This document shows, one piece after another, positions 39,201 to 54,100 of a stretch of 64,000 nucleotides of DNA; the first letter of the stretch is position 1; each line of letters begins with the position of its first letter. The notes under the pieces are model-generated. The model had not been told where the DNA came from. It was given only the letters and a program-made list of their open reading frames with translations, and made no database searches. The DNA comes from Ectobius pallidus. Its lineage: Eukaryota > Arthropoda > Insecta > Blattodea > Ectobiidae. The stretch is from NCBI GenBank assembly GCA_964059195.1, contig CAXKWD010000003.1, positions 22,054,606 through 22,118,605 of the forward strand, in the 5' to 3' direction. A program made the position numbers and the translations under genes.

Positions 39201-42076
39201 TAATACATCATTTAATGAAGTTATTAATGCGGTGCGAAACGAACATAAAGCCTTCGGACTTCCACCATGCGTAGCGTGCGGCCGTCATAGGGCATATTTT
39301 TTAGCTCTCGTCGAAGATTTGGATAAGAGAATGTCCAAATTATTAAACAAAAAATTCAGTAAATCTCTCGCCTTCCTCTAACTAGATGTTGAGAATCCTG
39401 TTCTTTGTTATTTATTCTGATCTATATTCTACAGGGTGGTCCATATGTCTTGTTACCCCCCCCCCAAATAAATATCTTGTTATCCCTAATTCAGTATTTC
39501 TTTTGCAGAGATGGCTGACACAAGCTCTTACAGTGTGGGAGAGCGCCTCGTTGTCAGTGTTTGTCAGGTCTCTATTTCTTTTATGACCGATTCAATCAAC
39601 ACTCCTATCTCACCATGTTACAGACATTTTTGTTCCAGAGCTCTAAAGAATGAATCTCCTGGAACGTTCCTGGTTCCAACAGGATGGAGCACCGCCCCAG
39701 TATGCCATCACTGTCAGGGAATATTTAAATGTAGTGTTTCCCAATAAGTGGAGAGGATGCAGATCGGTACATCTTCTGGTGCCTCTGGATTGGCCTCCCA
39801 GAAGCCCTGATTTCTCGTCTTGTGACAACGCCTTCTGGGGCATTATTAAGAAGAAGGTATCAAAACAATGATACCAAACAACAGAACAATTGAAAGACGC
39901 TGTTAGGACTGCCTTTGATACAACAATCAACAGAAACATGCTTCGTAAAATATCACACAGGTCATGGCAACGCATCATTTTGTGCCACGAAAATAATGGT
40001 GGTCATACTGACCTTCTGGATGCGTAAATATGGACCATCCTGGTTGACGTTGAATCCATACTACCTTATACTATATTATATACTATATATCATATTGTAT
40101 TGTTATAAAGTTATGTAAAAGTATGGGGGTAACAAGACATATGGACCACCCTGTACATATCTGACGTTGACGGACAACTTTTTATGAATGGAAATTCAAA
40201 CCCTCCTTAGTACTAATGTTTAAGAAATCTCAACTTAAGACGGCTGAGTTTTTAGGACTCACTTCAATTCTCGCACGGTTATCGTTAAAATTTTCTTGAA
40301 TCTCTTGGGATACGATTACTTCCTTATTTATGGTTATGTTTCTTCCATTTTCTAAACAGTCTTACAACACATGAAATTGAAATCTCATTGCTTTCGGGAT
40401 AACTCTTTCGAAATTTAAGAATATATTTCTCACTTTTTTCTTTAGCAATGAAAAGGCACATTTACAAATAGAACAGCTACTGTTCCTTGCCGACAGTGGA
40501 CTGTTTGGCTAGCTGGTATAACGCAAACTCCTGCCGGGTGGAAGTCCTAGCCGGCTGCGTTCAAACTGCGGAGGCGCCACGTTTCGTTTGCACTATGCAG
40601 GTGTTAATGAATAACACCGAAATATTTTACCTGTATATAGAGGGGACACAGACAAGAAACTTTTATTAGAAGATTTTTCTCTATGACGTAAAATGTGTAA
40701 GCTTACAGGACATTAAATTCATTACAATTTCGTGCTCATAAGTCAATAATGAAGTGAAATACGGTTAAAATTTTCATTAAATTGTCTTCGTGCCTTCTTA
40801 GTGATCGCTGAAAACCTGATTCTTAATCATTCATCAACAGCTATGTCATAATTTTGAATTTTCATAATCTGCAAAATTTACAGACTAATCCCATGACTGG
40901 CCGCCACTGCATTAGTTATTTTATCCATAACTCCGGTGTTAACAACGAAGTTAGTTTGTTTTGCACTTTTTTTAAAATGTTGAAGTCAGTGGCGGCCATG
41001 ATCTGGGAGATTTTATTCTGTAACAGGGAAAATTTAATCCATAGAGCAAAAGTCTCCTAATAAAAGTTGCTTGTCTATGTCTTCTCTATACACAGGTAAA
41101 ATATTTCGGTGTTATTACCGTATTTTACGGACCATAAGACGCACTTTTTTACCTTGAAAAGAGTGCCTTAAAAGTTGGGTGCGTCTAATGGTCCGAAGTA
41201 CACAAAAAATATATAATTATGGTAAATATGTCGGAATACCATGGTTAGGCCTACACACAAGATGTCGTAAACGGCAAGACACATATTTTAGCACAGACTG
41301 TAAATCAGTGTACCTGTAACAATCGTAAAATGAGGGTAATTGGAAGTCAGGTATACAATGCAAAATGAAAGGAATGTTGAGTTCTTTTATACAAAGGAGT
41401 TGTCTCTGCTGGGGTTTAAATGAAGGGCATGACCTCTAAACTGCCTTGTCCCGTTACACTCACCGTATGAGAGGGTGTAGAATTATTTTCATTCTTTCAT
41501 GAGAAATCAGTTCAGTTGTTAAAATTTATGCGATGCCACCTGTACAGAAGAGATTTCCGTACAATGCAGATTTTAAGTTAGAAGTGATTTACACTGATTC
41601 CATTGTTTATGCTATGAAGTATATTAGCCTAAAATGTTTCGTTTATAATCACATTAAATTTCCTTTCCTTTAAATTTCCACCTTAAAATTAAGGTGCATC
41701 TTATGGTCCTTAAAATACGGTAATTAACACCCTGTATTAAGATAACTCTAGCAACCTTAATGCAATATAGAGTTAGGATTAATCAAATTTAAACGTGATT
41801 CATACCTGTATGCTGGACTTGAGGACACATCCAATATAAGCAACACTCGTCCCCTGGCAGGTGGTTTAAAATGGCTTGTTGAGGTCCGCACTGTAGGTCT
41901 GAAGGTGGAGTGGCCGTGACTGGAGGGCAAGTCGACTGGCACGTAACGTTCCCGAATTCGCAGTAGCATCTCTTGGCACACCCTGTCAGCTTCAGAGGAA
42001 TCTCTGCCCAGTTGTTGAACATCTGGCCTTCGTACATGCAGGAGCCATTGTTACGACACCGCACCTAAACAGCAAC

Positions 42077-42144
<68 letters not shown>

Positions 42145-45100
42145 TAACAACAACAACAACAACAACAACAATGACGACAACAACATAAATATATAATCCA
42201 TCGCCTTAATATAAAAGGAATCTAAGGCAATTATATATTTGCAATTGCAACCAGGGTATTGAGTGGGTCAACTTAAGTTTTTGTCTTCAATGGAAGTAGA
42301 CATTCCAACAGTAGTAAATGCAGTAAACCTGCTTCAATTTTCACATTGAACATTAAATACTGTAAAAATGTTTTATTTGTATAGTACATTCTTTTCCACC
42401 GGTTAAAATAATCTATAAATTTTAAAGTGTCTGATTCTAATATGCAATTCTATTTTTAACATTATTTATCTTAGAGTTGCCTTAACTATAAAGTCATATC
42501 GCGACTATAACACTAGAACATACTGAATTTACAAAAATCTTCTGGATATAGTTAAAGAGTGGTCTTCATAAACTTTAGGAAGTAAGTGTAGCACATTGGT
42601 TAGTCCAGAGCCATGGATAGTTTTTTGCCTAATTTTACAAATTCAGGTCAAATTAAAGTATGCAACTCAGAAATTTTATGTGAAATTCTAGTACGTGATA
42701 TAAGCAAAATAATATTAATTTAAGATTACTTTGAAAAGATCTTAAAAGAAACAAACTTATATACAAATTTTACTTTATTCTCAGCTCATTATACGATTTG
42801 TCTAATTTTATCTCCAACAAATTGTGCGGCCCGCAAATCAATAAACTCCTAAATTAAAAACTAAACTAAACTCCTTGGCGTGGCATCCTGAGAGGGACTA
42901 GGCCTACCATCCAACCTAAGCAGATGACAGGATAGGGGCATGGAGTCAGCATGCCATCCCTCACGGCTGTTAATGATGGTCTGCGAGTCCGATGCCACTA
43001 TTTCTTAATCAAGTAGCTCCTCATTTTGAGTCACGAGGCTGAATGCAAACTGTTCCTTACCTCCCTACCTCAGAAAAATCCGAGGAGGTACCAAGGATCG
43101 AACCCGAGCCTGCGGATTCAACACCGGTAATCGCGAAACCACGCAGGTGATTCCGAAAATCATTTGCTGGGCATAGCATTGGACTTCGGAATTCCTGAAG
43201 TTGAAAAACTCGGATCTAGACCTATATGGCAACTGAAATATTTCATTGCTGAAAATGGATGACATGATAGGATACCTGTTCAGGGCAGCAGTTGGGTGGC
43301 GAAGGCTTGAAATCTGGTGGGTGAGTTTCCCAGTCCACGCAGTTGGGGTCCACAACATCCAGCCCAAAATCCGTGGGACATTCGATGGTGGCGCACTGCA
43401 CCCCGCTGTCGGTGCATGCGCAGTAGGCGTCACAGCCGTCGTGGAACTCCTCCTCCAACATGTAGTGTTTTCCCTTGTACATGCAGCCTGCAAATAAAAA
43501 TCACGATATTAATAAAATCAGGTAAACTGATATAACAAAGTGCCAGAATGCTTTTTTAGAATCAGTGATAATTTCAATTATGATAAGCAAAAAATAAATT
43601 GTTTTTGTTATCTACTTCCGAGTTAAGCTCCAGATCGATTCATTAAGCAGGGCTTACAGATGAACAAAGGTCTAGTTTGATCAGCGTATGTGAAGGAATA
43701 TGTGGGTAGTGTTTTGTGCCAAAGCTAACTGCATTGCAACTCCAAAGCCGTATATAAACATCGTAAAACAATATGTTGTCGGGAGAACTGATTTGCATTT
43801 CATAAATTCTCTCTAATATAAAACCACAAAATGGCACTAAATTGGGCTTTACTCCGGTAACGGTCAACCGATTTGGTCCATCATCAACAGTCTTCGTCCT
43901 ACGGACGTTATAAATGCGTATACCAAGTTTCATGAAAATCCGATAAAGCGTATTCGAGTTATCGAACGTACAGACACGCGGACGGACGGGCAGACATTTC
44001 CACAAAATCGCATAAAATAGCATTCTGGCAGTTAGTAATATGCTGTATGATTTTCAAAGTTATTTAGATGAATCTTTGCGGTTTTAAACTTGACAGAAAA
44101 CGAAACATTTTTCATAATATTTTGGCTAGTCTTGGGATTTAAAACCCATATTTCTGTAATCGTGTTGTAAACTTCTTCTATGGTAGTTTGCACTCTTTGT
44201 AGAAGACTGAGCTGATGGTTATACCGTCCATGTTTTATATGTATTGTCTTGTCTTGTCCTATGACTGATTGGCAGATATTATTGTCCGCAGGAAAAGATG
44301 TAAAAAAAAAAAACAGTTACGATATAACCACCGGCCCAGTTTTCTATAAACCAACCCAGGTCACAGAGCCTTGAGGAGGAAGGCCCATGACCCGATCGAG
44401 GGACACTAGGCTGGATGATACCGCGTATGGTGGCGAGGTCCATTCGCGGGATGGGGATGAGGACACAACACCCAGTCCTGACCCAGGAAGGAAACTTTAC
44501 ATCTCTGTAAAATCACCGACCCGTCCTAAAATCGAACCCAGGTGGCTGGCAGTCCCGCTACCAACTCACCCACTTCGGCAGACTACCTCTTGTAAAGCAA
44601 AGATAATTATTATACTGTAGTAACTTATCCAGTTGCGGAAGCTTACGAGAGCCTATGAAACATTTCTCGTTGCGAAAAATCTTCGCACAATGAGCTGCAG
44701 GATTCTGATTTGAGACTTCAGGCTATCTAAGGAACCTAAGTCGAATTAGAGGCTCGGGGCAAAATGTTGTCTGTTTTTGTCCCAGTAGCATAATACATAG
44801 TCTGTTATGAAACAGCCTCCATGTTGATATAACTATGAGAAACCCAGAGCAAATTGAGTATCAAGTGTCACAATTATGTTCTCGTAAAATAAGTCAAACT
44901 GTTTTGAAAATGCAGCATACAAAATAGATTCTTAAAATGAAGTTACTCTGAACATGTCTTTATTTGCAAGAAATTTGCTGCAACGTATAGATACCTACAA
45001 AATATGTTTTCCATACTAATCACTGGACTTCTCAGAAGTTTCCTCTGTATGCTATGTTAAAACAGTTTTATTTCCTTGGATTTCTCAGGCTATTATTTTG

Positions 45101-48100
45101 TTCAATAATTGTACCATACAAAACTATATTCGCTGAAATAAACGATGACTTCAAAAACAGAGATTTGACAATTTATTGTAAGTTGACATGAGTTTTTTCT
45201 CCCATGGACGCTTTATATGTTTATGTGTGTGTGTGTCATGCACTCATTTACATCTTGCTTACATTAAAATAAAATGTAGGCCTAAGCCTGAAACCAGTTG
45301 GACAAAAGGGACACATAATTGTAGCTGACAATATAAAAAAAGACTGCCTGAATCCGAATGCACATTATAATGATATGCTAATGTTTTCTTGGAATTATCG
45401 TGGTGCTGTCATATCAGTAATTTTAGCTTTCAACTTTTATTAAATTCCAGCTCTCCATTCATACCTTTAGCGATAAAGAGTTCCTTCGCTTTAATCTGAT
45501 GTATTGAAACCTGTAATTTTTCTTTTCCTGCAAGCCTTGAATTATGCATAAATACATTGCAGATGCCCTGTAATTATTTTTGTAGGTATCAAATTCGCAA
45601 AAATGCAGTTTCATAACTATATTTTTGTTCAGGAATGATTCAGTCAAATTTTGTGAACCACGGCGGTAATTCAGTGAATATTATTAGTAGGGTTCGGGCG
45701 TTTATGTCCTAAAGAAGTCGAAAATATGAATGCAAATATGACCTTAAAAATGACTAAATATGACCCAAAAATCCTAAATATGACCCAAAAATCCTAAATA
45801 TGACCTCATAAAAGATAGTATCTTCTAAAAATAAATATTCCAATTTAAAACGTATAATGACACTAAATTATTACATCACATGAATTCAATCAGATAATAA
45901 CGTTTTAATAATTTTACAGATGATTTACAGTTTTACTTGTAAAGAACGTCTAATTTCTTAATGTTTCCAGATACCACTGCAAATGTGAACTGAAAATCTT
46001 TTAAAAACATGTCTATTGGAAGTTGTTAACAACAAGGAGGAAGAGGTAATTGTACTGTTACTTGTCCCTTTACATTTCATTTACAATAGAGCCAAAATAT
46101 TCCTGATTCTTTTTCGGAAAAAAATTAAGTGGACAATTTAGTGCACATACTGCATATTGTGCTCTTTTGCCGAATTTATGACTGAAATATGACGTTAAAT
46201 TACAAATATGGCCAAAATATGACCAAGACCACAAAAAGGACCAAAATGTGACTTTATATGCAAAGTAAAAACGGTCCGGTTAGGCCAACAAGCGTGCAAT
46301 TCGAGTTTAATTTGAGTTTGCGGCGAGAACGGAGTTCAGGATAAAAATATGACATATCATAAACATCTTCTGACGGCCAAATACGTCGACTAGTAAACTA
46401 AACATTTGTCCATACAGGCAAAAACCTTTCTGTCTTATCTATCCATTGTGCTTTTTGTTAACTGCATTTCATCGTTTCCACAACGCCATTCTTCCATGTT
46501 CTTGGAGTTCTTCCTCTTTTATTTCTCCTTGCTGGCATTCTCGGCATTCTTTCTTTATCCATCCCCATCACATGTCTATGCCCTGTAAACTGTTTTTCTG
46601 AAATGCCGTATAACTTAAGATATAATTTTTAACATCCATTTCCTCTCTTATTTTTTCGTTTCTAATCTTATCTCTTCTAGATATTCGAGCTGACCACCTC
46701 AATAATACATTCCATTTCCTTCCACCAATTTTGGAATTGTCATATTTCTGAATCATATAAGGTTAACAATAGACTGGTAACATTTTCTGTTTGTTTCTCT
46801 TGTTGTTAGATCAAGAGTCTATAAATTTTAGTGTTTTAAATTAGCCTCTGTGTTATTTGGCGCCTCCGCCAATTAATAACTAATCACAGGAAGAGCTAGG
46901 ACTGTAGGTAGCTGGGACAGAGATTTCAACCTGGGTAATTTGCAACGGTATATATTCAAGAAGCCTGAATTCTGAATTATTTGATACAACACTTTTACAC
47001 AATAAAATATAAGAATAAATACAGTTACTGTTCTCGTAGAAAACTATTCTCCCGCCCGTTGGCGAATGTAACGCTAGACAAAGCCTGTTCACAGCACGAG
47101 GCTTCTAGGTTAGGAACAATAGAAATGCTTGTAAATGACACTAAAATACAATGTTATTTCCTGAATTTCACACGTAAAGCTGCCTACACTATAGGAGCAT
47201 GATATACGCGGAGTTGCAGATGAGGAATTAATATATAGAGCGAAAAGGTCCAAAACACTAGGAGCACTTGTTACGCAGAATATATACAGCGGCGTCTCAA
47301 TCCGAACTGAACTGCACTGCAAACTGGCGTGGTAACGCTACAAAGTCCACATCTGCAGGAAATGATGAAATACGCGGCAAATAATTGGCGGAGGCGCCAA
47401 ATAACACAGAGGCTAATTTAAAACACTAAAATTTATAGACTCTTGATCTAACACTTGTTATCTTAATGACCCATTATATATATTAGTTGATTGTGAAATA
47501 GGGATTTTCCCTTTCCTTATCCTCCACATCGTTTATTCCATAACGTAAACGCCCAAATATTTTTTTTCAGCTGTGTTTATACGAGACCATATCAGGAGTT
47601 CGGGATCTATACAGTAGGGTAGGCTATGGAACTATTGATTGTCAATTGTTTCTATTGTCAGTGTATTTAAAGGAGTGAATTTCAACTGATATTGATTTAA
47701 ATGAATATGATACAGGATGAAATGATGAGGATGATTTGTGGCATGTAAATATCCAATTCGGCATTTGCCTTCACTACTGGGGAAACTATGAAAAAACCCA
47801 TGTCAAATTGGCCGGCGATGGGATTTGAACGTGGGAACTATCATCTGAAATTTACTCCATAACATACATCAACAATAGAAACAATTGACAAGCAATAGTT
47901 CCTTGGCCTACCCAACTGTATAGACGCAGATCCCGAACTCCTGATATGCGCTCGGAGCTAAAAGGAGTAAAAAAATATATATATATACTATTTAAATTTA
48001 TTTTTTATTATATTCAATATGTCATACAAGTTTCAGCCTATGAAAGGCTTAAAGTCGAAAAGTATAAACAGTAAAAGCTGAAGGTACTTTGATTTTGAAG

Positions 48101-51100
48101 AATTTACATGCGAATTTGATATTAAACAATCGACTCACGAAATACGTACAATCAATGCCATCTCTTGTTACCACGGGCGACATTAACTGGTTATTACTTA
48201 TTAATAGTATGAACACCCAACTGGTCACGAACAAGTAAAGAAACAGTTGAACAGATGTTAGTATAATGATAAAACTAGATTTCATATGAGATTAGCAACA
48301 TTGGAAAGTTATTAATGTACACACACTCACACGTCTAACCAGTTGTTGTATCATTGAACTTAACTGTTAAGCTGTGAGTACGTCAAGTCAAACATTATTT
48401 AAGTATCCTGTATGTCAACATTCAATGTTTTTCGATCCCTTACCCGTACAAAGAATTATAAATTAGTCTTGGACACGCATCATACTGACCACATGCTCCC
48501 CAATCCTGCCGTCTGCCTATGGTAGATGACGGTCGGGTGGTAGCCTAGTCCCTTCTGGGATGTTAGCGCCACGGAGTTAGTTTTTTAGTTAGTTTTTTCT
48601 TGGACTCGCATTCGGGAGGTCCCAGGTTCAAAACCAGTGACCGGCCAATTTGACATGGGTTTTTTCATAGTTTCCCCAGTCGTAAAAACAAATACCGAAT
48701 TGGATATTTACATACCTTGAATCATCCTCACCATTTCATCCAGTATCGTATCCATTTAAATTAATATCAGTTGAAATTTACTCCATAAAATACACCAACA
48801 ATAGAAAATAATTGACAATCAATAGTTCCATAGCCTACTGTGTAGACACAGATTCTGAACTCCTGATATGGGCTTGAAGCTGAAAGGGATATAAATACAG
48901 CTGAATTCGAAGAAAATCTTTCAACTGCGTACAGTTTGTAGAGTCCCGCAAACTCGGCCTAATATGGACCGAAGATGCTTCTAGTTTCCAAAATTCTGAG
49001 TTATCGGGAACAAACAAAGGGTTCAAATTCAAAAGTGTTTTTTTTTTCACAAATTAAAAATGTGTTTGTCCTCAAGTATAACAAACACTGTTAAAAATAA
49101 TCATAAATCATGTTAATTCGGATACAGTTACTCATCTATGAAACAAAAATTATGTGTCAATGAATTACAACAAAATCGGCGGGACTCTACTGTACCTCCA
49201 GCTTAATGAATCGATCTGGAGCTTAACCCGGAGATAGATTATTATTATTATTTATTATCCAAGTTTTAACCTTATTTTACCCGAAGGTATATTAAGGTTA
49301 TAGTTATTAACAATCACTTAACAAATATAAATATTAAATATGCACAAGAGTATTGAGTAATGAGATGGCTAACAATTTAACATGAGATGACTAACACTAT
49401 TTGGTTAAAGTCTAGTTTTAACAAATATATAGATTTAGAAATAGTGTATGAAATGGCTAACAACATACGCTAATAGTTAACTTAGTTGCTGATACAGTAT
49501 ATGATATACATTTCTAACTATATAACTTAACTACTGGTACAATTTTATCTTTGGAAATATTGTATTTAAAAATGATATAAAGTATTTATATGATTTACGG
49601 TTTACTAAAACATCTGTGAGTGGCTTAGAAAGTGTGCAGTCCACAGATTCCAACAGCAATCTAAGTTCGTATCGCTCACTATGAAATAGTGGACAGTCGA
49701 ATAGTATATGTGTGACATTTTGGGTATCGGAGATAGATTAGTTTTTTTTTTCGGAGATAGATTACAGAAAAAACTTATTTTCTGCATATCATAATTGGAA
49801 TTATCACTGATTAAATAAAAACATTCTGGCAGTTTGTTATTTCAGTTTACCTGATTTTATTTAGTTTATATCAGGGTATCTAATAATATTATAAAGAAAT
49901 CCTTATGACAAAAATATTCATTTTAACTTCCTGTACAACTTTATTATGATAAGCTTTCATGTATCGCCTACTGTAATGGAGATAATCTAAAAAAAAAAAT
50001 GGACGCGAGTAAAGTACCCCCTACGTAATTTTTACAGAAAATTTAATATAGGCATTATTAGCATCATATGGACGTTTGAAAATTTACATTTTTATTATAA
50101 TCGTAAGAGCCATTTTTAAAAAAAGATGAATATTTTGGAAAAAGTTTACATGAAAACTCGCCTTAATATTTCGGTTAATGTAAACAATTTGTTTCCGTTT
50201 CGATGAAATTTCGAAAATTGAAGTAAATTCCACGAACCATATAGCCGCAACAGGTGTACATGGACAGAAAGACAGGCAAGACGTCATTCCAAAAATACTT
50301 TTTTTCGGTTTCTGGGCATCGTGAAGCACGTTTCCCTGTTATTTTGATTTCGATTCTTTATCATTATCACAATATTTTCTCTATACTATATACATGCGAG
50401 ACCGTAAAAGGGATGTTGACAATAGAAATTAGGGCTATATATGTTCATATTAAAAACTCCCTTTGCTATTTTCTGTGTACATTTTGATAGGTACCGTACT
50501 TAAATTCTACAATTCAACAAAATACAAATCATTATTTCTAGAGGGGGAAAAATTGAATGTGCGAAATTTTAACATGGTTTATAGGTTATCTAATGTTCAC
50601 CATTTTATCTCCTTTGCTTTGAATATGCAGTTGGTATATACAAACTATTTCTCTAATTGCAGATGTTGTCGAAGTCATCATGAAGCACCCAGCTTTTGAT
50701 GTCCAGTTTTAGTTTTTCGGTGTTTATCGGTGTATAATAGTGACGTGTGTACAAACTTTACTATATCAAGAAACAAGAAGACTAGAAGATAGTGTTTGTG
50801 TTTTTATTTAGTGTTTGTGACTTCAAGAAAAAAAAACTTTACTAAATCAAGATCATGCTGAGGAAGGCCACACTAAGATTCAGACCTTTACTTCATAATT
50901 CTGTGCTTTGGCATGGAATTTTGGAGTGAGGTCTGTGCATACTCCATTCCTAGTACTGCTGGACACCTCAAGGTATTAACGAAAGTAGTACTTAGAAAGG
51001 AGCATTGATAGGGGCCTCTTTTCAGAGGTGAAGAGCGGTCTTGGTGCAGACCGAGGCCACTGAACACCAGAAGACCAGCAATTCAGTCATCGAAAACAGG

Positions 51101-54100
51101 TAAACAATATGTGTATTAAGCATGATAGGCTGAAACTATTTTAATTCCAAATACAGTCATTTTTATCGCTTGTGCATGGTTTGCGTGTAAAAGCAAGGTT
51201 CATAAGTTTGTGGTTCGATTTAATCGTTTCATTTCTGATCTGTACGCCCTTACATGGTTCGTGCCAGGATGGTACATTATGAGATAATGGTAATGATTAA
51301 CGACTTACCTGCTTCATTATGTTTGACATCAGCTGAAGGCAGGGACACCTCGACAGCGTTGCTGACTAGGCTGCCGGACTTGGCACGGAGGTAGTACGTT
51401 TTGCTGGGCTCCAGCCCCATCACAACCAGTCCTTCAGACTTCTGCTTGCTCCATGTCTTTTGGTCCAGACTGGCTTCTACAGTCACATTATCGTGATGCT
51501 CTTGGGGTTCTCCTGCGAGCCCCAACCGGACCGATGTCTTGTTCACGACTTCCAGAAACAGCAGTTGTAGATGGGGCGCGGGAGTAACTTCCTCTACCCC
51601 TGAAACACAATACAAGTGATATTGTGCGATATAATAATATTTGCATTACTAAAAACAACAGTTCTTATGTAATATTAAAATAGTTACTATTTTAATATTA
51701 CATAAGAAAGTAGCAAAAATTATGCTGAAATCCGAACTCCTAGAAAATAGATTTTCCAAAAGATACATATTTTATCAGTCTCTATACATGGGGAAAGTTT
51801 GTTTCATACATCAGACTAAATAATTCTTTGCAAGAAACTCAGAATATCATATTCGTAATACCAGGATAGCAAACCGCGTAACATCTACATAACCATATAA
51901 CAAAAAAATGTAAATAATGTCAAACCCCAAAGCATAAATATTTACAGCAAAACTACCTGAAAAAAAGCGTTTAACAACGCAAACTACTTTTTAAAAATCT
52001 AACATAATATATAGTTTTGGAGCATTGAGAAGCACACTCATATGACTTCAAAATTTCACTCCTAGAGCGCTTTTTCTCCTAATTATTCTGTATGTACACA
52101 ATAGAATATACACAATGTACACAGTTATGTACACAATAGAATCTCGTATCTATATTCAAGTTAGTAACACAATTATTTCCATACAAGTTAATGATTTCGA
52201 AAACACCCTTTAGGATAGGGTGTCAAAATAATTCAAAACGGAACATTTTAATTTTTTGTAAAAAATTTGGAACAATTAAGGGAAAAGGGGGACAAAAATT
52301 TCATTCACAAAATTTAGGGAATATTTAAAATTTACCTCTGTCTCATGAACACAAATTATCCCAAATGACTTCTCAAATTTCTTCTGCAGACTGGTGTAGA
52401 TAATTTACTCCACAAAAACAGATGCCTCATTGTCACTGTACATTTCACTTTTATGTATTCTATCAAGAAGTGCGTTTTTTCTTATGATTTATCATAAAAG
52501 TCAGCATATATTACTCCATTAAAGCATGTTTTGACAATGAGCAAGACCTTCACTGTTGTAACTTTTATTTATGTAGCGTGAAACACACTGGCCAATCACA
52601 AGCACAAAAAAGCGGGACCTTTGAGTGTCCCCAATAAAACTTTCAGGACAGCGGGACATTTTGTAAAAAAAAAAGGGACTGTACCGGGATAAACGGGATG
52701 AATGGACACCCTCCTTCAGGAATAAGATATTGTCATATGCAATTAAATATAGTAGTTTATTTTTAGAGGACGACATTCGTACTTGTTGAACTTCAACACT
52801 ACACCCTTTCAGGGCAATTTCTTTTGTAAAAAAAAATTGTTATATTAGAATTGCGATTTTGTGGGAATATTCATTTTAAAATTTTTCTACCGAGATATTT
52901 TTCATACTAGTAAGCCAGGTTGCAGATTAGAATTCACACCAGTATATTGGCATCGCCGGAAGCTGGCCAGTGATGCGATTCCAATATAGAATAGCTCATT
53001 GAATTATGATGATCTTCACAATTGAATCAGTGAATCCCTCACCTGCCTTGCTGACATCATGGTCTCCCAACGTGACGTCACACAGCACCACCTTGCAGCA
53101 CGGATCAGTGGGGTCAGGGAGCTCTACGCAACGATCTGTTGAAGAATTGTTATTGACCGGAGGGCACCTGTAACCACCAATCAGTTGAGAGCTTTTAATT
53201 GATTGAACCACATCATATGCATGCTAAATACATCTTTGTCCACCTTAACATTATTAATTGAGTCTCTCTTTCCCCTTTCTTTCCATGCCTCAGAGGGAGG
53301 TATCATGATTCTATTGGAAAGGTACTCGAAAGGAACCTTCTAAAATGAGTTAGTAGAGGAATCATTACAGTCATATTGTATTATTTAGAAGAAGCTAAAA
53401 TAATTGCATAATATCAGTATACGACCTTCTTTATGCAGATTATTTGACAGGAAACGAGAACAGTCTACAGGCAGCTATTTAAAATATATATACGAGGGTC
53501 ATTTCAAAGGTTCTGTACACTGTAAGATAAAATTGAAGAAAATAATTTATTTTACAAAATACCTTTACAGGCCTTCAATATAATCTTCATTCTTGCTTAT
53601 GACAGCTTCCCAACGTTTTGGCAAATTCTGTATTCCGGATAGGGCACCTTCATTGTTGATCTGTCTGATTACTCGGGTCACCTCACCGGAAGCTTCATCA
53701 ATTGTAAAAAAAGCGTTTTCCACGGAGTGGTTCCTTCAATTTGGGAAACAAATCAAAGTCTGGTGGGCTCAAATCAGGACTGTATGATGGGTGGAGAAGT
53801 CTTTCCCATTCATAGACGTGGAAAACATTTGGTTACAATTGATGAAGCTTCCAGTGAGGTGACCTGAGTAATCAGACAGCTCAACAATGAAGGTGCCCTG
53901 TCCAGAATACAAAATTTTTCAAAACGATGGGAAGCTGTCATAAGCAAGAATGAAGATTATACTGAAGGCCTGTAAAGGTATTTTGCAAAATAAATTATTT
54001 TCTTCCATTCTATTTTAAAGTGTGCAGAACTTTTGAAATGGTCCTCGTACTAGGTATAAGCATTCATGAACCACAGATTATGTCTCTGTTGGACATCACA

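Noticed and set aside
39184..39381. Plus-strand 65-codon frame just left of the mariner element
   Set aside because: No recognisable domain and no splice support; outside the transposon ends.
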